Assembly (NCBI GenBank): GCA_965243545.1
Contig: OZ251573.1
Coordinates: forward strand, 434,001 to 498,000
DNA length: 64,000 nucleotides
Direction: 5' to 3'
Origin: CATQHW01 sp965243545
Lineage (GTDB): Bacteria; Spirochaetota; Spirochaetia; SZUA-6; Bin103
In this document: positions 51,020-58,511 of the stretch, piece by piece
Layout: each line of letters starts with the position of its first letter
How positions within the stretch are numbered: position 1 is the stretch's first letter
Program-made: the position numbers and the translations under genes
The notes under the pieces: generated by a model
Seen by the model: only the letters and a program-made list of their open reading frames with translations
Database searches by the model: none
What the model was told of the DNA's origin: nothing

Positions 51020-51048
51020 CGCTATGCAGGGGCCGGTGCGCTGTCAAG
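51020..51048 (-). promoter_or_regulatory. Promoter of the EF-G-like gene
   Basis: On the minus strand, consensus TTGACA (51048-51043), 17 bases, TAGCGT (51025-51020). The predicted start near 51013 gives a leader of about 70 bases that contains all the mini-ORFs. Confidence 0.65.
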
Positions 51049-51093
51049 CAGGGCGACTGCCGGCGGGCGCCAAAGGCGGCGTCTTTCGGCGGC

Positions 51094-53178
51094 TCACCCG
51101 CGCGCCGGCGCGTACCGGGCGAACGTCATGGTGTACGCGGCGCGGCCCTGGGTGGCGCTGCGCAGATCGGTCGTGTACCCGAACATCGCCCCCAGCGGCA
51201 CCTTGCCGCTCACCCGTTCGGCGGCGTGGCCGGATTCGACCGTGTCGATGGCGCCGCCGCGCATCTGCAGGCTCGACAGCACTTCCCCCACGAACTCCTT
51301 GGGCGTGGTGACGTCGACGCTCATCACCGGCTCCAGCAGCACCGGCCCGGCCTTGCGGCAGCCGGCCACGAACGCGCCGGCGGCGGCCGCCTCGAAGGCG
51401 AACCGGCTGGCGCGCTCCTGATCGTAGTCGCAGCCGGTCAGCTCGACCGACACGTCGACCAGCGGGTAGCCGAAACCGGGACCGGACGAGAAGCCGGCCT
51501 CGACGCCGCGCGCGACCGCCGCGCGGAGCTCGGCCGGCAGCTCCGCGGCGTCCGGCGCCCGGCCGGCGTCGAAGGAGCACCGGCCGCCCTGGCCGCGCGG
51601 CGCCACGCGCAGGCGCACGCCGGCGTAATGGGCGCGTCCGCCGATCTCGCGGTCGAACCGCTCGTGATGCTCGACCGCGGCGGCGACCGATTCCCGGAAG
51701 GAGACCTGCGGCGCGCCGGCGTTGGCGTCGATCCCGGTCCGTTCGGCGATCTGCCGCATCAGCACCTCCAGGTGCAGCTCGCCCATCCCGGACACCAGCA
51801 GTTGACCGGTCTCCGGGTTCTCCTCCACGGCGAAGGTCGGGTCCTCCACGCGCAACGCTTCCAGGGCGGCGAGCAGCTCGGCCGCATCGGCGGCGGAGTG
51901 CGGCTCCACCGCCACGGAGACCACCGGCAGCGGAAAGCGCATCCGTTCCAGCAGGCCGGCCGGCCGGCTGCTCCCCGGCGCGCCGTCCTGCTGCCGCGCG
52001 CCGCCCGCCCGCCCGCTTGGCCGGCGGACGGTGAGCGTGTCGCCGGTGCGGGCGAACTTCAATCCGACCGCCACGGCTATGTCGCCGGCGCTCACCGATT
52101 CGATCTGCTCGCGCCGGTTGGCGTGCATGCGCAGCAGCCGCTGCACCCGTTCGGTGCGGTCTTCGCTCAGATTGAGCAGGCGGTCGCCGCGGCGCACGGT
52201 GCCGGAGTAGACCCTGATGAAGTTCATGGGGCCGGATTCGCGGTCGTTCTGGACCTTGAAGGTGAGCGCCAGCGGCGGCCCTTGCGCCGACCGGGCCACC
52301 GCCGGCCGGTCGGCCGCGCGCCCGTCCCGGTCGATCAGCCGCAGGGCCGGCAGCTCGTCCGGGGCCGGCAGGTACCAGACGATGGCGTCGAGCAGCGGCT
52401 GGATGCCGATGTTGCGCCGCGCCGCGCCGGCCAGCACCGGCACCAGCCGGCCGGAAGCGACCGCGGCGCGCACCGCCGCGCGCAACAGGCCGGCCGGCAG
52501 GTCGCGGCCTTCCAGGTAGCGCTCGGCGATCTCGTCCGACCCGTCGGCCAGCGCGTCGATCAGGCGGTCGCGCCGAGCGGCGATCTGCGGATCGGCGGGA
52601 TCGACCGGATGGCGCTGCATGGCGGCGCCGTCGCCGTCCCATCGGATGCGCTCCATGGTGATCAGGTCGACGATCCCGCGCAGATCGCGGTCCTGGCCCC
52701 ACGGCGCGTGCAGCGCGACCGGCTCGGCGGACAGCAGCGTCCGCATCTGCGCGAGCACGGCGTCGAACGACGCGCCCGCCCGGTCGAGCTTGTTGACAAA
52801 GGCGATGCGCGCGACCGAGTGCCGGTCGGCTTGGCGCCACACCGTCTCCGACTGCGGCTCGACGCCTTCGACCGCCGAGAAGATGGCGACCGCGCCGTCC
52901 AGCACGCGCAGCGACCGCTCCACCTCGGCGGTGAAGTCGACGTGGCCGGGGGTGTCGATGATGTTGATCTGGTGCTGCGCCCAGTAGCAGGTGATGGCCG
53001 CGGAGGTGATGCTGATGCCGCGTTCCTGCTCCTGCGCCATCCAGTCGGTGGTCGCCTCGCCGTCGTCGACCTCGCCGATGCGGTGGGTGCGGCCGGTGTA
53101 GTAGAGCATCCGCTCCGTGGTCGTGGTCTTGCCCGCGTCGATGTGCGAGATGATCCCTACGTTGCGGATGGACGGCAT
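51094..53178 (-). CDS. fusA: Translation elongation factor G
   Basis: A 694-residue EF-G with standard motifs: AHIDAGKT-type P-loop (SHIDAGKTTTTERML), switch I region DDGEATTDWMAQEQERGISITSAA, IIDTPGHVDF and NKLDRAGASFDA. Domain III-V blocks are ETGQLLVSGMGELHLEVL, PQVSFRES, and the C-terminal LLEPVMSVDVTTPKEFVGEVLSSLQMRGG with GMFGYTTDLRSATQGRA-like ending. The length is normal. It catalyses ribosomal translocation; in spirochaetes with two EF-Gs, one may serve ribosome recycling, and I cannot tell which from motifs alone. ATG 53178 is where homology starts. It is downstream of pgeF on the same strand (80 bases), but probably separately promoted. Confidence 0.95.
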   Translation of the reverse strand: MPSIRNVGIISHIDAGKTTTTERMLYYTGRTHRIGEVDDGEATTDWMAQEQERGISITSAAITCYWAQHQINIIDTPGHVDFTAEVERSLRVLDGAVAIFSAVEGVEPQSETVWRQADRHSVARIAFVNKLDRAGASFDAVLAQMRTLLSAEPVALHAPWGQDRDLRGIVDLITMERIRWDGDGAAMQRHPVDPADPQIAARRDRLIDALADGSDEIAERYLEGRDLPAGLLRAAVRAAVASGRLVPVLAGAARRNIGIQPLLDAIVWYLPAPDELPALRLIDRDGRAADRPAVARSAQGPPLALTFKVQNDRESGPMNFIRVYSGTVRRGDRLLNLSEDRTERVQRLLRMHANRREQIESVSAGDIAVAVGLKFARTGDTLTVRRPSGRAGGARQQDGAPGSSRPAGLLERMRFPLPVVSVAVEPHSAADAAELLAALEALRVEDPTFAVEENPETGQLLVSGMGELHLEVLMRQIAERTGIDANAGAPQVSFRESVAAAVEHHERFDREIGGRAHYAGVRLRVAPRGQGGRCSFDAGRAPDAAELPAELRAAVARGVEAGFSSGPGFGYPLVDVSVELTGCDYDQERASRFAFEAAAAGAFVAGCRKAGPVLLEPVMSVDVTTPKEFVGEVLSSLQMRGGAIDTVESGHAAERVSGKVPLGAMFGYTTDLRSATQGRAAYTMTFARYAPARG

Positions 53179-53258
53179 GGCGTTCGCCGGGCGGTGTCCC
53201 GGCGCCGGCATGGTACGACAAAGCGGCCGGCGGCGCGCGCCGCCGCGGCGCCCGCCGG

Positions 53259-54026
53259 TCAGCCGCCGCCGAACCGTCCCAGCAGGGCGGCCATGCGCCG
53301 GGCGCCGTCGCCCCCGGCCGCCCGGTCGCCGCGGAAGGAGAGCAGGGCCGGCGAGCACGCCGTGCAGTCTCCGTACACGGTGATGCGGGTGACGCCGGCG
53401 CGCCGCAGCAGGGCGGCGTTGGCGGCGCGCAGGTCGATGCGGCCGGCCGCGCCTGCGCCTGCGGCGGGCGCCGCGGCCGCATCCGGCCCGAACCGGTCGC
53501 GAAAGCGGCGCGCCCGCTCGGCCGGCACATCGTAGCAGCACGGACCGATGCCGGGACCGATGATCGCGCGGTAGGCGGCCGGCGAGCGGCCGAAGCGCCG
53601 CTGCAGGCAGGCGAGCGCGACGGTCACGATGCCGGCGCCGCGCCAGCCGGAGTGCAGCAGGGCCGGCAGCCGGCCGTCATCGGGCATCAGAAAGATCGGC
53701 AGGCAGTCGGCCACCGACACGCACAGCACGTCGCCGGCCGCTGCCGCGATCAGGCCGTCGGCCGGTTGCTCGGCGCCGGCCGGCCGGTTTGCGGTCACCA
53801 CCACGCGTTGCGTATGCCGTTGCGTCACGCGGCGGACCCGTCCGGGCGCCACGCCGAGCGCCGCGCACACCCGCCGCCACGCTTCCGGATCGCGCACGTC
53901 GCCGGCGGCCGCGGTGGTGAGGACGGCGCGCAACGGCGCGTCCGGCGCCAAGTCGGCGAATGGCGCGCCCTCCGTGATCGGCGCGCCTTCCGTGATCGGT
54001 GGGTGCGCCATGACCGGTGCGTTCAC
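53259..54026 (-). CDS. pgeF: Peptidoglycan editing factor PgeF / YfiH-family protein
   Basis: A 255-residue member of the YfiH/laccase-domain family. VTQRHTQRVVV, GDVLCVSVADCLPIFL, ALLHSGWRGAG (metal-site histidine), IIGPGIGPCCYDV and YGDCTACSPALLSFRGD (His/Cys region) are all present. In E. coli the protein removes L-Ser misincorporated into peptidoglycan precursors; others act as purine-nucleoside phosphorylases/oxidases. The N-terminal PITEGAPITEGAPF shows a 15-bp duplication. The start 54026 or the ATG five codons later both fit. It lies 67 bases downstream of bioY on the same strand. Confidence 0.92.
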   Translation of the reverse strand: MNAPVMAHPPITEGAPITEGAPFADLAPDAPLRAVLTTAAAGDVRDPEAWRRVCAALGVAPGRVRRVTQRHTQRVVVTANRPAGAEQPADGLIAAAAGDVLCVSVADCLPIFLMPDDGRLPALLHSGWRGAGIVTVALACLQRRFGRSPAAYRAIIGPGIGPCCYDVPAERARRFRDRFGPDAAAAPAAGAGAAGRIDLRAANAALLRRAGVTRITVYGDCTACSPALLSFRGDRAAGGDGARRMAALLGRFGGG

Positions 54027-54093
54027 CGGCGGGGTCCCGGGCCGGCCGGCGGCGGCCGGCGTCCCGGTGGGACCGCGGCGGCGAACGGCGCGC

Positions 54094-54720
54094 TCAGGCG
54101 GCGCGGACCAGCCGCCAAGCGGCCGGCATCAGCAGCGCGGCCAGCGCCACCTTGACCAGGTCGCCGGCGATGAAGGGGGTGAGTCCCCGCTGCAGGATCG
54201 GGTTGTCCCATCCGGCCACGCTGCCCAACCACAGCAGGCCCGGCGCGTAGATCACGACGTTGCCGATCAGCATTGCCGCCGCGGTGAGCGGCGCGCTACG
54301 GTCCCATCCCGCCTCCGCCAGCAGGCCGACCACCAGCGCCGCCAGCAGAAAGCCGAGCAGGTAGCCGCCGGTCGAGCCGACCATGTAGGCGATGCCGATC
54401 CCCCGCTCAGGGGTGTTGGCGAACACCGGCAGCCCGGCCGCGCCTTCCACCAAGTAGAGCAGCACGGTGAGCCCGCCGAGACGCCAGCCGCACGCCATGC
54501 CGATCACCAGGATCACCAGCGTTTGCAGGGTCATCGGCACCGGCGCCATCGGCACCTGGATCTTCGAGGAGACGGCGATCAGCGCGCTGCCGGCCAGCGC
54601 CACCAGCAGCACCCGCGCCAAGTTGAGCAGCACCCGCGCCAAGTTGGCCGGCCACGCGGCGGACGTCTCGGCCGGCGGCCAGAGGCGGTCGAGCAGGAGG
54701 CGTCCGGATCGCTGAGTCAT
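54094..54720 (-). CDS. bioY: Biotin transporter BioY (ECF S component)
   Basis: A 208-residue integral membrane protein. VPMAPVPMTLQTLVILVIGMACG, GLTVLLYLVEGAAGLPVFAN, YMVGSTGGYLLGFLLAALVVG, LIGNVVIYAPGLLWL and GLTPFIAGDLVKVALAALLMP are the conserved BioY segments forming six helices. It binds biotin and works alone or with an ECF energising module, not seen here. The N-terminus contains a tandem LARVLLN / LARVLL duplication. A TTGCGT-17-TAGACT promoter ends 9 bases before the ATG, and its -35 overlaps the first of four iterons shared with divergent rpsT. Confidence 0.95.
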   Translation of the reverse strand: MTQRSGRLLLDRLWPPAETSAAWPANLARVLLNLARVLLVALAGSALIAVSSKIQVPMAPVPMTLQTLVILVIGMACGWRLGGLTVLLYLVEGAAGLPVFANTPERGIGIAYMVGSTGGYLLGFLLAALVVGLLAEAGWDRSAPLTAAAMLIGNVVIYAPGLLWLGSVAGWDNPILQRGLTPFIAGDLVKVALAALLMPAAWRLVRAA

Positions 54721-54729
54721 CGGCGCGGA

Positions 54730-54758
54730 AGTCTATGGTGAGGCGACCCGTGACGCAA
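54730..54758 (-). promoter_or_regulatory. bioY promoter
   Basis: On the minus strand, TTGCGT (54758-54753), 17 bases, TAGACT (54735-54730), 9 bases, ATG 54720. The -35 lies within iteron 1 (GTGACGCA on the plus strand), so a protein bound to the iterons could block it. Confidence 0.5.
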
Positions 54759-54800
54759 GGTGCGTGACGCAAGCTGCGTGACGCACCGGTGCGTGACGCG
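54750..54800. promoter_or_regulatory. Four iterons GTGACGCA between bioY and rpsT
   Basis: GTGACGCA occurs at 54750, 54764 and 54778, and GTGACGCG at 54793, on the plus strand, at spacings of 14, 14 and 15 bases. Units two and three extend to the palindrome TGCGT-G-ACGCA. The array fills the region between the divergent promoters of bioY and rpsT. It looks like a multi-site operator. Confidence 0.6.
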
Positions 54801-54814
54801 AGCCGCGGCGCGTC

Positions 54815-54844
54815 TTGACGACCGCTCGGTCGGGCTGGTAGCTT
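54815..54844 (+). promoter_or_regulatory. rpsT promoter, leaderless type
   Basis: TTGACG (54815-54820), 18 bases, TAGCTT (54839-54844), then 8 bases to ATG 54853. Confidence 0.6.
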
Positions 54845-54852
54845 GACCGGCG

Positions 54853-55122
54853 ATGCCTGCCAAACTCTCCGCTGCAAAACGCCAACGGCAGAACGTCGCG
54901 CGCCGGTTGCGCAACCGCGCCGCGCGCAGCCGCATGCGTACCGCGATTCGATCATTCGTCGATTCCCTCGATGGCGATCAGGCGCACGCCGCCGAACGGC
55001 TCGGTGACGCCGTGCGCGCCGTGGACAAGGCCGCCTCCAAGGGGGTCGTGCATCCGCGCGCCGCCGCCCGCTACAAACGCCGCCTTGCCGGCCGCCTGCG
55101 GCGCCGGTTCCTGGCGCCGTAG
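54853..55122 (+). CDS. rpsT: 30S ribosomal protein S20
   Basis: An 89-residue, strongly basic helical protein. AAKRQRQNVARRLRNRAARSRMRTAIRSFVDSL is the S20 opening, and VRAVDKAASKGVVHPRAAARYKRRLAGRLRR its conserved second half. It binds 16S rRNA. The start has no Shine-Dalgarno sequence but a promoter directly upstream, implying a leaderless transcript. It leads the cluster rpsT-HU-lnt-response regulator-bactofilin-rho, much as I recall in Treponema. Confidence 0.95.
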   Translation: MPAKLSAAKRQRQNVARRLRNRAARSRMRTAIRSFVDSLDGDQAHAAERLGDAVRAVDKAASKGVVHPRAAARYKRRLAGRLRRRFLAP

Positions 55123-55149
55123 CGCGCGCGGCTGAAAGGAGGCGATCAG

Positions 55150-55449
55150 GTGGCGGTTGACAAGCTGACCAAGGCGGAAATCATCGAAAGCATCTACGCC
55201 GAGGTGCCGGTGAGCAAGAAGAACATCCACAGCATCATCGACCTGTTCTTCGACCAGGTGAAGGACGGCATCATCGAACAGGGCGCGGTGGAGCTGCGCG
55301 GCTTCGGCACGTTCGAGCTCAAGTCCCGCAAGGGCCGGGTCGCGCGCAATCCGCGCACCGGCGAGCGGGTCGAGGTGGAGGATCACGGGGTGGCGTCGTT
55401 CCGCCCGGGACGCGAACTGAAGGAGCGTGCCTGGTCCATCCGGGTGTGA
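55150..55449 (+). CDS. HU-family DNA-binding protein
   Basis: A 99-residue histone-like protein. KLTKAEIIESIYAEVPVSKKNIHSIIDLFFDQVKDGI forms the helical base, and VELRGFGTFELKSRKGRVARNPRTGE, FRPGRELKE the beta-arm with the conserved RNPxTG. It bends DNA as a dimer. The start is GTG 55150 behind a strong AAAGGAGG. The stop overlaps the GTG of lnt (GTGA), a coupling of a nucleoid protein with lipoprotein maturation also seen, as I recall, in the Treponema gene order. Confidence 0.96.
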   Translation: MAVDKLTKAEIIESIYAEVPVSKKNIHSIIDLFFDQVKDGIIEQGAVELRGFGTFELKSRKGRVARNPRTGERVEVEDHGVASFRPGRELKERAWSIRV

Positions 55450-57143
55450 CGCAGCCGGCCGGCCGGCCCGGCCGCGCCGAAACTCCGGCCGCCGGCGCGG
55501 ACGCCCGCGCCGGCCCTCTTCCCCGTTCCAACGTCATGGTCGAGATCGCGGCGCTGGCGGTCTCGGCAACGCTGTTCGCGCTGTCGTTTCCGAGCGTGGC
55601 GTCGGACTGGGGCGTCGCTCCGCTCGCCTTCGTCGCCTTGGCGCCGCTGTTCTGGGTGGTCGGCCGCGCGCCGTGGAGCCGGATCGTGCCGTACGGCGCG
55701 CTGTACGGGTTCGGCAGCTACGCGCTGTTCAACTACTGGCTGGCCGCCTTCCATCCGCTGGCGCTGCTGTTCGTGCCGGCCATCTACCTCTGCTACCTGG
55801 CGCTGCTGTTTCCGGCGCTCAAGCTGGTCACCGACCGGTTCCCGCGCTCCGCGCCGCTCTGGCAGGCGGTGATCTGGGTCGCCTACGAGTACCTCAAGAC
55901 GCAGGGGTTCCTGGGCTACCCGTACGGCGTCATCGGCTACAGCCAGTACCTGTTCGGCCCGCTGCTCCGTTCGTCGGCGCTGACCGGCGTCTGGGGGGTG
56001 TCGCTGATCGTGGTGCTGGCCAACGCCTGGCTGGCGCAGCTGGCCGGCGCGCTCCCGTTGCGGGGCGGCGTCCGGCGGCGCGCCGCCCGGCTGGCCCGGA
56101 TGGTCCGGCAGCGGCCGTTGGCGCCCGCGGTCTGGGCGCTGCTGTTCGCCGGCGCCGTGATCTACGGGGCCGTGCTGCCGGTCGACTACGGCGCCGCGCC
56201 GCGTTGGCGGGTCGCCCTGATCCAGCAGAACTCCGATCCGTGGCGGGGCGGGTACGTCGCCTACGAACGCTCGCTGGAGGTGCTGCTGCGGCAGAGCCGG
56301 CGAGCGCTGGCCGAAGACGATCCGCAGACGGTGATCTGGTCGGAGACCTCGTTCGTGCCGGGCATCGACTGGCACACCCGCTACCGCCAGCGCGAACCGG
56401 AGGCGGTGCGGAAGTACGAGCTGGTGCGGCGGCTCCGCGCGTTTCTGGCCGAGCAGCCGGCGCCGTTCGTGGTCGGCAACGGCGACGGTCAGAAGCGGAG
56501 CGACGGCGAACGGATCAACTACAACGCCACGCTGCTGTTCCGGGACGGCGAAATCGCGCAGACGTACCGCAAGCTCCACCTGGTGCCGTTCTCCGAACAC
56601 TTCCCGGACTGGGGGCCGCGCTTCATCCGCGACCTGCTGGTCCGGTTCGACACCCACTTCTGGGAGCAGGGCGAGGAGCTCACCGTGTTCGACGCCGGCG
56701 GCGTCCGCTTCTCTACGCCGATCTGCTTCGAGGACAGCTTTGGCTATCTCAACCGCGGCTTCATCAACGCCGGGGCGCAGGTGATCGTCAACATGTCCAA
56801 CGACGGGTGGTCGAAGTCGGTCCCGGCGCAGATGCAGCACATGGCGATGGCGGTGTTTCGCGCCGCCGAGAACCGGCGGAGCGTGGTGCGGGCGGCCAAC
56901 AGCGGCATGACCGCCATCATCGAACCGTCCGGCCGGATCACGGAGCTGCTCGAACCGTTCGTCGAAGGGCGCCTGATCGGCGACGTGCCGGTCTTCGACG
57001 GAGCGTCCACCCTCTACACCCGCGCCGGCGACTGGTTGGGCGCAACCCTCACCGCGGCCGCGTTCCTGCTGATCGCCGGCGCCGCCGGCGGCGCGCTCCT
57101 GCGGCGCCGCCGCGGCGGCCGCGTGAAGGCGGTCGCGCGATGA
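55446..57143 (+). CDS. lnt: Apolipoprotein N-acyltransferase 1
   Basis: A 565-residue inner-membrane enzyme that adds the third acyl chain to lipoproteins. The N-terminal half has several membrane helices (ALAVSATLFALSFPS through GVWGVSLIVVLANAWL). The nitrilase-like domain shows the catalytic triad: Glu in VIWSETSFVPG, Lys in TYRKLHLVPFSEHFP, and Cys in TPICFEDSFGYLNRGF. A final membrane helix follows at WLGATLTAAAFLLIAGAAGG. GTG 55446 overlaps the HU stop; a later ATG (VMVEIAAL) is an alternative start. A second lnt gene lies at 60.7-62.4 kb. Confidence 0.95.
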   Translation: MTQPAGRPGRAETPAAGADARAGPLPRSNVMVEIAALAVSATLFALSFPSVASDWGVAPLAFVALAPLFWVVGRAPWSRIVPYGALYGFGSYALFNYWLAAFHPLALLFVPAIYLCYLALLFPALKLVTDRFPRSAPLWQAVIWVAYEYLKTQGFLGYPYGVIGYSQYLFGPLLRSSALTGVWGVSLIVVLANAWLAQLAGALPLRGGVRRRAARLARMVRQRPLAPAVWALLFAGAVIYGAVLPVDYGAAPRWRVALIQQNSDPWRGGYVAYERSLEVLLRQSRRALAEDDPQTVIWSETSFVPGIDWHTRYRQREPEAVRKYELVRRLRAFLAEQPAPFVVGNGDGQKRSDGERINYNATLLFRDGEIAQTYRKLHLVPFSEHFPDWGPRFIRDLLVRFDTHFWEQGEELTVFDAGGVRFSTPICFEDSFGYLNRGFINAGAQVIVNMSNDGWSKSVPAQMQHMAMAVFRAAENRRSVVRAANSGMTAIIEPSGRITELLEPFVEGRLIGDVPVFDGASTLYTRAGDWLGATLTAAAFLLIAGAAGGALLRRRRGGRVKAVAR

Positions 57144-57183
57144 GCGTTGACAGGGGGCCGCACGGCGGGATGATGATCGACCC

Positions 57184-57927
57184 GTGACCGGTGACAAGAT
57201 ACTGATCGTCGACGACGAACCGACCAACGTCGAGATCTTCGACCTGATGCTGTCGAAGCTCGGATTCAGCACGGAGACCGCCGCCGACGGGCAGGAGGCG
57301 CTCGACAAGCTGCCCGGCTTCCGCCCCGACTTGATCCTGCTCGACAACATGATGCCGCGCATGACCGGTTGGGAGGTGACGCGCTCCATCAAGCACGGCG
57401 ACGACCTGGCGGACTTCCGCGGCGTGTCGATCATCATGTTTTCGGCGGCCGACGACGTCGAGGACAAGGTGCAGGGATTGGAGATGGGCGTCGACGACTA
57501 CATCACCAAACCGTTCAACTTCACGGAGGTGCTGGCGCGCATCCGCGCCGTGCTGCACCGCCGCCACCTGCAGGATCAGGTGACGCGGCGCGAGCATCGG
57601 ATCGGCGTGGTCGAATCGCTCAACGAGTCGCTGATCTTCTTCTCCCAGCACGTGCGCCGGCCGCTGGAGCGGCAGCTGCTGCTGGTCGACGAGCTGGCGG
57701 CCGGGGGCGGGGACGCGCAGGGCGGGGCCGCGCAGTTCGGCCGGCTCGCCGGCCGGGTCAAGGACGACGCGCGCGCCATCCTTGCCAAGCTCGACGCCCT
57801 GGAGCAGGAGATCGGCGACCTGCAACGGCAAGGTGACGAGCTCAAGGCCGGCGACCTGTCCCTGGAAGAGCTGCAGCGCCGGCTCGCCGGCATAGCCGCC
57901 GCCGGCGCGGCCGGCCCCGGCGCCTGA
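57184..57927 (+). CDS. Response regulator with C-terminal helical domain
   Basis: A 247-residue protein with an intact receiver domain: acidic pocket D10-D11, phospho-acceptor D54 (LILLDNMMPRM), conserved S87 in MFSAADD and K109 in DDYITKPFNF. After residue ~125 there is no DNA-binding domain; instead a helix-rich region (VESLNESLIFFSQHVRRPLERQLLLVDEL and a coiled coil ILAKLDALEQEIGDLQRQGDELKAG) resembles a dimerisation module. It is therefore probably a signalling scaffold rather than a transcription factor. GTG 57184 is the start; bactofilin begins 2 bases after its stop. Confidence 0.9.
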   Translation: MTGDKILIVDDEPTNVEIFDLMLSKLGFSTETAADGQEALDKLPGFRPDLILLDNMMPRMTGWEVTRSIKHGDDLADFRGVSIIMFSAADDVEDKVQGLEMGVDDYITKPFNFTEVLARIRAVLHRRHLQDQVTRREHRIGVVESLNESLIFFSQHVRRPLERQLLLVDELAAGGGDAQGGAAQFGRLAGRVKDDARAILAKLDALEQEIGDLQRQGDELKAGDLSLEELQRRLAGIAAAGAAGPGA

Positions 57928-57929
57928 CC

Positions 57930-58343
57930 GTGCTCCGGCGCAGGCGGACCGAACGCGCCGCCGATGAGCCGCTGCCGACCATCCTGGCCGGCGAGACCTA
58001 TCTCAAGGGGACCCTGCGGTTCGACAGCACCCTGCAGATCGACGGCCGGTTCGACGGCGAGATCCGTTCGACCGGCCGGCTCCTGATCGGCGAGAGCGCT
58101 ACCGTGCGCGCCAGCATCGAGGTCGGCTCCGCGGTGATCGGCGGCGCCGTGCACGGCGACGTCAGGGCGGCCGACAGCATCGAGCTTCTGGCCACCGCGC
58201 GCGTGTACGGCGACGTCGGCACGGCGCGGCTGATCATGGCCGACGGCGCCGTGTTCGAAGGCGAACTCGACATGGGCGGCGCCGAGCGGGACCGCGGCGC
58301 GCCCGCCGCGGCCGTGCGCGAAGGGCGCGAGGACGGAACTTGA
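57930..58343 (+). CDS. Bactofilin
   Basis: A 137-residue bactofilin. The central beta-helix repeats are visible: GETYLKGTLRFDSTLQIDGRFDGEIRSTGRLLIGESATVRASI then VIGGAVHGDVRAADSIELLATARVYGDV and MADGAVFEGELDM, with flexible ends. Bactofilins polymerise into nucleotide-independent filaments that organise cell shape and the envelope, and are important in spirochaete and helical cells. The start is GTG 57930, 2 bases after the response regulator, so they are likely co-expressed. Confidence 0.95.
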   Translation: MLRRRRTERAADEPLPTILAGETYLKGTLRFDSTLQIDGRFDGEIRSTGRLLIGESATVRASIEVGSAVIGGAVHGDVRAADSIELLATARVYGDVGTARLIMADGAVFEGELDMGGAERDRGAPAAAVREGREDGT

Positions 58344-58369
58344 CACCGCGCCGCGCGGGATATTAACTT
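58340..58369 (+). promoter_or_regulatory. Possible rho promoter
   Basis: A consensus TTGACA at 58340-58345, overlapping the end of the bactofilin gene, is followed 18 bases later by TAACTT (58364-58369). This gives a leader of ~135 bases before rho, room for the autoregulation known for rho genes. The -10 is weak. Confidence 0.45.
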
Positions 58370-58511
58370 ACCGATAGCAATCACCGAGCCCTCGTTTTGA
58401 GCGCTCACTCCTTCCTGGCGCTGCCGGTGCGGGACCGCACGAGCGCTTTTCAGCTTTGGTACCGGACGGAACGGCCGCGCGCCGATCCCGCGGGTGCCCC
58501 CGGGGAGCAAC

